Positions 5,674-9,881 of a DNA stretch of 9,881 bases are shown here, in pieces. Numbering within the stretch: position 1 is the stretch's first letter; each line of letters begins with the position of its first letter. Under the pieces are notes generated by a model, which saw only the letters and a program-made list of their open reading frames with translations, was not told the DNA's origin and searched no databases. Origin of the DNA: an uncultured Bacilli bacterium (GTDB lineage Bacteria > Bacillota_I > Bacilli_A > RF39 > UBA660); the NCBI GenBank assembly GCA_944371545.1, contig CALVXT010000035.1:1-9881 (forward strand), written 5' to 3'. The translations under genes and the position numbers were made by a program.

Positions 5674-6822
5674 ATAGCGAATAGAATTATTTTGAATGAA
5701 ACTTCTTATTTTGGATGGAATGCTAGAGAAAATTTAGTTCCTGAAATCAAAAAAAGACAATTCAAAAACATCCTAGTAGTAACTGATGAAACTTTAATGG
5801 CTTGTGGTGTTACCAAAAAGGTTTTAGATTGTTTGGATGAATCTAATATTTCTTATCATGTTTTTGATAAAGTGAAACCTAATCCTACCATTAAAAATTG
5901 TCATGATGGAATAAAAGTTTGTCAAGATGTAGATGCCGATGCTATTGTGTGTGTTGGTGGCGGATCCGTCATTGATACAGCTAAATGTATTGGTATTGTT
6001 GTAAAAAATCCAGAATTTTATGATATTAATTCTTTAGAAGGTACAGCAGATACAAAAAATAAAAGCTTGCCAATTATTGCTTTGCCAACTACAGCTGGAA
6101 CAGCTGCCGAAGTAACGATTAATTATGTTATAACGGATGAAGAAAATGTTGTAAAACGAGTATGTGTTGATCCAAATGATATTCCAGTTCTTGCAATTGT
6201 AGATACTGAGTTAATGGCTGGTATGCCAAAGATGACTGCTGCTGCAACTGGACTAGATGCTTTAACGCATGCTATGGAAGGATATATTACTAAAGCTCAT
6301 TGGGAAATGACAGACATGTTTCATTTAAAAAGTATGAGTCTTACTTATCAGAATCTTGCTAAAGCGGTTTTAAAGGATCGTGATGCAATGGATATGATGG
6401 GATTAAGTGAATATATAGCTGGTATGGGATTTTCTAATGTTGGCTTAGGTATTGTTCACTCAATGGCTCATCAATTAGGTGCTACATATGATGTTGCACA
6501 TGGTATCGCTTGTTCTTTATTTTTACCATATGTTCTAGAATGGAACGGTGAAGTATGTAGTGATCGTTTTAGAGCAATGGCTATTGCTTTTGGTCTAGAT
6601 GTATCCGGCAAAACAGATGAAGAATGCGTATCTATGGTTGTTAAAGCTGTTCGTGATTTGGAAACTGAGTTAGGTGTTCCACAACATTTAAGTGAATTAA
6701 ATGTAAAAAAAGAAGATTTTGAAATTTTGGCATCTAAAGCTTTAGTTGATCCATGTACGGGTGGCAATCCAAGAGAAGTTACAAAGAATGACATTTTAGC
6801 TTTATTAGAAAAAGCATATTAA
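5674..6822 (+). CDS. fucO: FucO-type iron-dependent alcohol dehydrogenase (lactaldehyde reductase-like), AUA start
   Basis: A group III iron alcohol dehydrogenase; E. coli FucO interconverts lactaldehyde and 1,2-propanediol with NAD(H) in the cytoplasm. Counting from TTG 5692 (376 codons), GGGSVIDTAK is at 89-98 and the metal ligands D189, H193, H256 and H270 fall at exactly the spacing of E. coli FucO D196/H200/H263/H277. The Asp that sets NAD over NADP preference (E. coli D39) is D32 here. I place the start at ATA 5674, giving 382 residues: the six added codons read (M)ANRII before LNETSYFGW, the family's MANRMILNET-type N-terminus, and the only good ribosome site is tuned to 5674. TTG 5692 has no ribosome site and would remove the first beta-strand. 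A G-to-A sequencing error in an ATG is the alternative. It heads a three-gene operon with a FIST protein and an ALDH. The substrate could also be another small aldehyde. Confidence 0.88.
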   Translation: MANRIILNETSYFGWNARENLVPEIKKRQFKNILVVTDETLMACGVTKKVLDCLDESNISYHVFDKVKPNPTIKNCHDGIKVCQDVDADAIVCVGGGSVIDTAKCIGIVVKNPEFYDINSLEGTADTKNKSLPIIALPTTAGTAAEVTINYVITDEENVVKRVCVDPNDIPVLAIVDTELMAGMPKMTAAATGLDALTHAMEGYITKAHWEMTDMFHLKSMSLTYQNLAKAVLKDRDAMDMMGLSEYIAGMGFSNVGLGIVHSMAHQLGATYDVAHGIACSLFLPYVLEWNGEVCSDRFRAMAIAFGLDVSGKTDEECVSMVVKAVRDLETELGVPQHLSELNVKKEDFEILASKALVDPCTGGNPREVTKNDILALLEKAY

Positions 6823-6840
6823 AAGGAGTGAAAAAGTAAA

Positions 6841-8013
6841 ATGTTGAAAACAAAAGTTGGGTATAGTGAAAATGCTGATGCCTATTTATCAGGTGTTGAA
6901 ACAGCCAAAATGGCTAATGTAATTGAAAATCCTCAAGTTGGATTATTCTTTACAAGTTGTGTTCAAGACCAACAAAAATTAATGGAAGGAGCAAAAAGTG
7001 TTTTAGGTAATGTTCCAATTATTGGATGTACTTCATCTGCTGCAATATGTACACAAGATGGATATCTAAATAAAGAAACAGGATATTCTGGAATGATGCT
7101 TTTTGGTGGTGACGTAGAAGTTGTTACTGCTGGTTCAAAAAAGACAGACGAGTCTCCTCGTGAAATCGGTGCTCGTATTGCAAAAGAAGCTCTTTCAAAA
7201 GTAAAAGGCAAGGATAAAGAACCTGATTTCTTCTTTATGACAGCATCTCCTGCTAATGAAGAAGATTATATGAAAGGTATTCAAGATGTTATTGGTAATA
7301 TTCCTGTTTTTGGTGGAAGTGCTGCTGATAATACTGTTGAAGGAAAATGGAGTATCTTAAATGATGGTGAATCTTTCGCTGATGGTGTAGCTATTGCCGT
7401 TTTCTATACAGATGGATTAATGAAAAACATCTATACAGGTGCTTATCATGAAACAGATAATGTTGGTGTTATTACTAAAATTAATGGCGACCGTACATTA
7501 GTAGAAATTGATCATGAACCAGCTCTTAAAAAATATGCAGAGTGGACTGGTAAAGATGTTGAATCTTTAAAAGGAAACAATTTACTTACTGAAACAATCT
7601 GTGCACCTTTAGGAGTAAAAGACCCAATTGGAAAAGTTACAGCTGTTCGTCATCCAATGTTTGGTAATGATGATTATTCTATGAATATTGGAGCAAATTT
7701 AGCTGTTAATACAGCAGTTATCCAATTATCTAATACACCTGAAGGAATTTTAAAAGCAAATGAAGAAACCATTAATTCTTTAAACACTTTAATGAATAAT
7801 GAAGAAAAATCTTATTTCTTAGTTCACTGTGGTGGACGTCGTTTAGGACTTGCTTTATCAAAAATTGAAGATCAAATTTATCCTGAAGTAAAAAAAGCTA
7901 TTCCAGATAAAGAATTCTTAATGGTATTTACTTTCGGTGAATATGGTACAGGTGATCATTCATCTAATACTGTTGGTGGATTATCATTATCTTATACAGG
8001 ATTTGGGAGTTAA
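6841..8013 (+). CDS. Stand-alone FIST-domain (FIST_N + FIST_C) protein
   Basis: FIST domains were defined computationally as predicted small-molecule sensory domains, proposed to bind amino acids or related ligands and often fused to signalling outputs. This 390-residue protein is almost only the two FIST parts. The N-terminal half (about 15-200) contains VGLFFTSC, IIGCTSSAAICT, PDFFFMTASPANE and the glycine-rich VFGGSAADN (156-164). The C-terminal half (about 210-375) contains HEPALKKYAEW, YFLVHCGGRRLGL (325-337) and FTFGEYGTGD (363-372). There is no signal peptide, membrane helix, kinase, GGDEF or methyl-accepting domain. AAGGAG lies 12 bases before the ATG, slightly long; an in-frame TGA at 6829 excludes a nearby upstream start. 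The ALDH start lies three bases after its stop. Enclosed between an alcohol and an aldehyde dehydrogenase, it may bind a metabolite of that pathway or act as an accessory factor; both ideas are inference. Confidence 0.85.
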   Translation: MLKTKVGYSENADAYLSGVETAKMANVIENPQVGLFFTSCVQDQQKLMEGAKSVLGNVPIIGCTSSAAICTQDGYLNKETGYSGMMLFGGDVEVVTAGSKKTDESPREIGARIAKEALSKVKGKDKEPDFFFMTASPANEEDYMKGIQDVIGNIPVFGGSAADNTVEGKWSILNDGESFADGVAIAVFYTDGLMKNIYTGAYHETDNVGVITKINGDRTLVEIDHEPALKKYAEWTGKDVESLKGNNLLTETICAPLGVKDPIGKVTAVRHPMFGNDDYSMNIGANLAVNTAVIQLSNTPEGILKANEETINSLNTLMNNEEKSYFLVHCGGRRLGLALSKIEDQIYPEVKKAIPDKEFLMVFTFGEYGTGDHSSNTVGGLSLSYTGFGS

Positions 8014-8016
8014 TCT

Positions 8017-9453
8017 ATGGCTAAGAATTTAATTGGGACAAATTGGTGTGATGCTTCAGATGGTAGAACAATCAATATCATGAATCCGGCTACTAACGAA
8101 TTAATCGATACAGTTCCAGAAAGTAGTAAATTGGATTGTGATAAAGCTGTTGAAGCTGCTCATGTTGCTCAAAAGGAATGGGCTAAAAAACCTATTCATG
8201 AAAGAGCTAGCATTTTAATGAAGTTTGTTTCTATTGTGGAAAGCCATAAAGATGAATTAGCTAAATTACTTAGTGATGAGACTGGAAAACCAATAAGTGA
8301 AGCAATTGGCGAGATTGCAAACGTTTCTATTGGAGTTCCAGCATTCTGTGAAAAAGCTAAACATGAATATGGCAAAGTAATTGAAGGCGGAATGGAAAAA
8401 GGGCAAGAACATAATTTATATTATACAGTTCAAGCTCCACTTGGTGTAGTAGTAGCTGTTATTCCATTTAACTTTCCAAGTGATTTATTTTGTCAAAAAG
8501 TTCCAGCTGCTTTATTGATGGGAAATACAGTTATTTTAAAACCATCTGCTCATAATCCATTAACGTTGACAAAATACGTTGAGTATTTATTGGAAGCAGG
8601 AGTTCCAGGTGGCGTGATTAACCTTATTAATGGTAGCGGTGGAGAAGCTGTTCAAGCCATGGCAGAAAATCCTAAAGTTGCTTTAGTGACGTTAACTGGA
8701 AGTACTTTAGCCGGTTCAGAGACTATGGCAAAATGTGCAAAAAATATTACGCATGTTATGCTTGAATTAGGCGGAAATGATGCTTTCATTTTACATAAAG
8801 ATGGTGATATCGATCTTGCAGTTGAAGAAACTGTTTGGGGCAGACTTTATAATACTGGACAAGTTTGCTGTGCATCAAAACGCTTTTTAGTACACAAAGA
8901 TATTAAAAATGCTTTTGTTGAAAAACTAAAAACAAGATTAGAAGGTATTCCAGTTAGAATGCCAAGTAATCCTGAAGCTAAAATTGGCTGCTTGATTAGC
9001 GAGGACGCAGCCAAAAAAGTTGAACGTCAAGTAAATGATACAGTTGCTTTAGGAGCTAAAGTTGTTTTTGGTGGTCGCAGAAAAGGAGCATTCTACGAAC
9101 CAACTATTTTAGTTGATGTAACTAAAGGAATGCCTGTGGCAAAAGATGAAGAAATTTTTGGACCTGTAATTTCTATTATTGAGTATGAAGAAATTGATGA
9201 AGCAATTGCCATTGCTAATCAATCAAGTTATGGATTATGTGGTTGCATTATTTCTGAAAATCAAAAAACTTGCCAATATGTAGCAGATAGACTAGAATGT
9301 GGTGGAGTTGTAATTAATGGAGCTTCTTTCTTTAGACCATTTGAAATGCCATTTGGTGGATGGAAACATTCAGGTATTGGTAATGAAGGAGTTTCATCAA
9401 CGCTTCATGAAATGTCTAGAACAAAAACGATTGTTTTAAAAAATATTTTATAA
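8017..9453 (+). CDS. NAD(P)-dependent aldehyde dehydrogenase (non-acylating type)
   Basis: An ALDH-superfamily enzyme of 478 residues, the normal length for a soluble enzyme that oxidises an aldehyde to its acid. Visible landmarks: PFNFPSD with the oxyanion-hole Asn N152; ILKPS with K175 at the cofactor site; TGSTLAGSETMA (227-238), the GSxxxG cofactor turn; LELGGND with general base E250; NTGQVCCASKR with catalytic Cys C284 (C285 adjacent); EEIFGPV (E379) and the C-terminal PFGGWKHSGIG segment. It resembles lactaldehyde, succinate-semialdehyde and GapN-type members and lacks the acylating AdhE/PduP pattern. The substrate cannot be fixed from sequence; the FucO neighbour makes lactaldehyde or another short hydroxy-aldehyde a reasonable first test. 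TGGGAG seven bases before the ATG lies in the end of the FIST gene, so translation is probably coupled. It is the last gene of the operon. Confidence 0.92.
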   Translation: MAKNLIGTNWCDASDGRTINIMNPATNELIDTVPESSKLDCDKAVEAAHVAQKEWAKKPIHERASILMKFVSIVESHKDELAKLLSDETGKPISEAIGEIANVSIGVPAFCEKAKHEYGKVIEGGMEKGQEHNLYYTVQAPLGVVVAVIPFNFPSDLFCQKVPAALLMGNTVILKPSAHNPLTLTKYVEYLLEAGVPGGVINLINGSGGEAVQAMAENPKVALVTLTGSTLAGSETMAKCAKNITHVMLELGGNDAFILHKDGDIDLAVEETVWGRLYNTGQVCCASKRFLVHKDIKNAFVEKLKTRLEGIPVRMPSNPEAKIGCLISEDAAKKVERQVNDTVALGAKVVFGGRRKGAFYEPTILVDVTKGMPVAKDEEIFGPVISIIEYEEIDEAIAIANQSSYGLCGCIISENQKTCQYVADRLECGGVVINGASFFRPFEMPFGGWKHSGIGNEGVSSTLHEMSRTKTIVLKNIL

Positions 9454-9460
9454 AAATGAA

Positions 9461-9488
9461 AAAAGTTGCTTTATGAGCAGCTTTTTTT
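9461..9488 (+). terminator. Intrinsic terminator after the aldehyde dehydrogenase gene
   Basis: AGTTGCT (9464-9470) pairs with AGCAGCT (9476-9482), with one G-U pair and flanking A/T pairs, around a TTATG loop, followed by TTTTTTT (9482-9488). It closes the fucO-FIST-ALDH operon and isolates the small module that follows. Confidence 0.88.
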
Positions 9489-9493
9489 GCGAT

Positions 9494-9523
9494 TTGATTT
9501 CAATACATTATGTATGTTATAGT
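9494..9523 (+). promoter_or_regulatory. Promoter of the small hydrophobic peptide mRNA (copy 1)
   Basis: TTGATT (9494-9499), an 18-base spacer, and TATAGT (9518-9523) with an extended -10 TG at 9515-9516. The expected start, about 9530, falls exactly at the first base of the leader segment that can pair with the 3' end of the same RNA. The same -10 and leader recur at 9837-9881. Confidence 0.7.
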
Positions 9524-9559
9524 AATACTCGGATATATCTGAAAATCAGGTGCTTATCC
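9515..9559 (+). repeat. 45-bp direct repeat, copy 1 (extended -10 plus 5' leader)
   Basis: Identical to 9837-9881 at 43 of 45 positions; the two differences are C9528/A9850 and G9531/A9853. The repeat covers the extended -10, the start region and the first 30 or so bases of the leader, so it repeats a functional unit rather than random sequence. The offset between copies is 322 bp. Confidence 0.92.
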
Positions 9560-9590
9560 CTTTTAAAAGAATAGAAGGAATGTGATAAGT

Positions 9591-9668
9591 ATGAGAAAAC
9601 AAGAAAAATTTTTACATTGTATCATATTTATCTTATTATTTATTATAATTATTTTGTTAGTTAAATAA
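9591..9668 (+). CDS. 25-residue hydrophobic peptide, candidate type I toxin
   Basis: ATG at 9591 to TAA at 9666-9668 encodes 25 residues: a short charged head (MRKQEKF), an unbroken membrane-length run of Leu/Ile/Phe from about residue 8 to 24 (LHCIIFILLFIIIILLV), and a terminal Lys. This is the architecture of membrane-acting type I toxins; it matches no named family I can recall residue by residue. AGAAGGA (9573-9579) is the ribosome site, 11 bases from the ATG, rather long. CTTATC (9553-9558) can pair with GATAAG (9584-9589), enclosing that site in a hairpin loop. A GTG at 9582 is an in-frame alternative start but lies too close to the ribosome site. It has its own promoter, a roughly 60-base leader, a terminator and an antisense RNA gene opposing its 3' end. 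Toxicity is inferred from layout, not shown. Confidence 0.65.
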   Translation: MRKQEKFLHCIIFILLFIIIILLVK

Positions 9669-9709
9669 ATAAAAGCATCTGATTCAACTTTTGTTGATTT
9701 CAGATGCTT
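9665..9709 (-). terminator. Terminator of the antisense RNA
   Basis: A perfect 10-bp stem AAGCATCTGA (9673-9682) / TCAGATGCTT (9700-9709), continued by TCAAC/GTTGA (9684-9688 / 9693-9697) around a TTTT loop. Read on the minus strand it is followed by TTTTATTTATTT, a U-rich tail. On the plus strand no T run follows, so the signal points to minus-strand transcription ending near the toxin stop codon. Confidence 0.78.
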
Positions 9710-9787
9710 ATACCATAATTGTTGGGATAACATCTGCTCTTTCCTTCAGATATATCCTTTTTTATTGTATGTCATTTTCTTTTGACA
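9666..9787 (-). ncRNA. Candidate antisense RNA antitoxin, about 120 nt
   Basis: A minus-strand transcript is predicted from the promoter at 9793-9822 (start near 9786-9787) to the hairpin/U-tail at 9665-9709. It would be fully complementary to the 3' UTR of the peptide mRNA over roughly 100 bases and reach its stop codon, the convergent 3'-overlap arrangement of txpA/RatA and bsrG/SR4 loci. It carries a 5' hairpin (ATGTCA/TGACAT, 9769-9774 with 9783-9788). Because of the inverted complementarity it also carries a near copy of the toxin mRNA leader (minus strand of 9724-9757). No protein-coding potential beyond an 8-codon frame without a ribosome site is seen. Confidence 0.65.
9725..9763 (+). 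terminator. Terminator of the peptide mRNA
   Basis: GGATA (9725-9729) pairs with TATCC (9753-9757) and ATCTG (9732-9736) with CAGAT (9747-9751), enclosing a 10-base loop, followed by TTTTTT (9758-9763). The arms overlap the bases that can instead pair with the 5' leader, so the local hairpin and the 5'-3' closure compete after release. Confidence 0.65.
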
Positions 9788-9792
9788 TATTC

Positions 9793-9822
9793 ATTATATC
9801 AAAAGTTGTATGAAATTTGCAA
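9793..9822 (-). promoter_or_regulatory. Extended -10 promoter of the antisense RNA
   Basis: On the minus strand: TTGCAA (9822-9817), an 18-base spacer, and a perfect TATAAT (9798-9793) with extended TG (TGaTATAAT). It is closer to consensus than the toxin promoter, as expected for an antitoxin RNA kept in excess. Its -35 hexamer is palindromic and is shared with the divergent promoter at 9817-9845. Confidence 0.75.
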
Positions 9823-9845
9823 TAGAATAATTCGTGTGTTATAGT
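9817..9845 (+). promoter_or_regulatory. Promoter of a second, truncated module copy
   Basis: TTGCAA (9817-9822), a 17-base spacer, and TATAGT (9840-9845) with extended TG at 9837-9838. The leader that follows matches that of copy 1. The window ends in the leader, so the second peptide ORF, if present, lies beyond base 9881. Confidence 0.65.
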
Positions 9846-9881
9846 AATAATCAGATATATCTGAAAATCAGGTGCTTATCC
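9837..9881 (+). repeat. 45-bp direct repeat, copy 2 (truncated by window edge)
   Basis: Matches 9515-9559 at 43 of 45 bases and continues to the last base of the window, so the true repeat is probably longer. It carries the -10 and leader of a likely second toxin-type unit in tandem with the first. Confidence 0.92.

Larger units (their letters stand above)
9531..9757 (+). repeat. Long-range inverted complementarity between the 5' leader and 3' UTR of the peptide mRNA
   Basis: GGATATATCTGAA (9531-9543) is the exact reverse complement of 9745-9757; 9547-9552 pairs with 9731-9736 (one G-U); TTATCCC (9554-9560) pairs with GGGATAA (9724-9730). Together about 26 base pairs with one bulge and one internal loop flank the peptide ORF. 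In type I toxin mRNAs such 5'-3' pairing keeps the full-length transcript translationally closed. Terminal inverted repeats of a miniature element are the alternative, but no target duplication is seen. Confidence 0.75.

Noticed and set aside
5658..5684. Eight-codon ORF from ATG 5658 to TAG 5684 upstream of fucO, a possible leader peptide
   Set aside because: It has no ribosome site of its own; its ATG is formed by the first bases of the fucO Shine-Dalgarno region, and the peptide has no regulatory codon pattern.
6471..7211. Minus-strand open frames opposite fucO (6471-6794) and the FIST gene (6963-7211)
   Set aside because: Both lie wholly opposite strongly supported enzyme/domain genes and show no recognisable protein features or start signals.
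9531..9757. Inverted repeats around the small ORF as a MITE or insertion element
   Set aside because: No flanking target duplication; the neighbouring direct repeat extends outside the inverted repeat to include the promoter, which fits a transcription unit better. It remains a secondary possibility.
9782..9811. TTGACA (9782-9787) on the plus strand as a further promoter
   Set aside because: No acceptable -10 element at 16-18 bp; the hexamer is explained as one arm of the 5' hairpin of the antisense RNA.
9515..9881. The two 45-bp repeats as CRISPR repeats
   Set aside because: Only two copies 322 bp apart, and the intervening DNA holds promoters, an ORF and terminators rather than a spacer of about 30-40 bp.

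Overview
AT-rich DNA (about two thirds A+T by eye), short intergenic gaps, strong Shine-Dalgarno sites, U-rich hairpin terminators and a T-box leader all point to a low-GC member of the Bacillota. The T-box, the long clostridial-type GltX and the FucO-type dehydrogenase would suit an anaerobic, gut-type Clostridia or Bacilli relative. The species cannot be named from this window. All large genes lie on the + strand and read full length in the standard code, so there is no sign of UGA reassignment.

Layout. 1-263: the lysine-rich C-terminal end of an unidentified protein, followed by a strong terminator. 377-1250: a stand-alone Rpn/PD-(D/E)XK nuclease-family gene with its own extended -10 promoter. 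1294-5586: an operon with a consensus promoter and a glutamate-type T-box leader, then gltX, a zeta-toxin-like P-loop kinase, a 46-residue basic ORF, murF, and a terminator that overlaps the murF stop codon. 5579-9488: a second operon of a FucO-type iron alcohol dehydrogenase, a stand-alone FIST-domain protein and an aldehyde dehydrogenase. It is preceded by a 40-bp imperfect inverted repeat and closed by a terminator. 9494-9881: no large gene, but a compact module that looks like a type I toxin-antitoxin locus, followed by the start of a second copy.

How the genes may work together. The first operon joins glutamate charging, a kinase family whose characterised members phosphorylate UDP-activated amino sugars, and the last cytoplasmic peptide-adding step of peptidoglycan synthesis, all downstream of a sensor of uncharged tRNA-Glu. 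The second operon could interconvert an aldehyde with its alcohol (FucO) and oxidise it to the acid (ALDH); the FIST protein may sense or bind a related small molecule.

Most notable observations. (1) The 3' module holds a 25-residue hydrophobic peptide ORF with its own promoter, a convergent antisense RNA with an extended -10 promoter and terminator, mutually exclusive mRNA pairings, and a 43/45-nt repeat of its promoter/leader 322 bp downstream. (2) The fucO gene appears to start at an AUA codon: the only good ribosome-binding site and the family N-terminus both point to it, upstream of the first conventional start (TTG 5692). (3) A zeta-like kinase sits inside a T-box/gltX/murF operon with no recognisable epsilon-type antitoxin.
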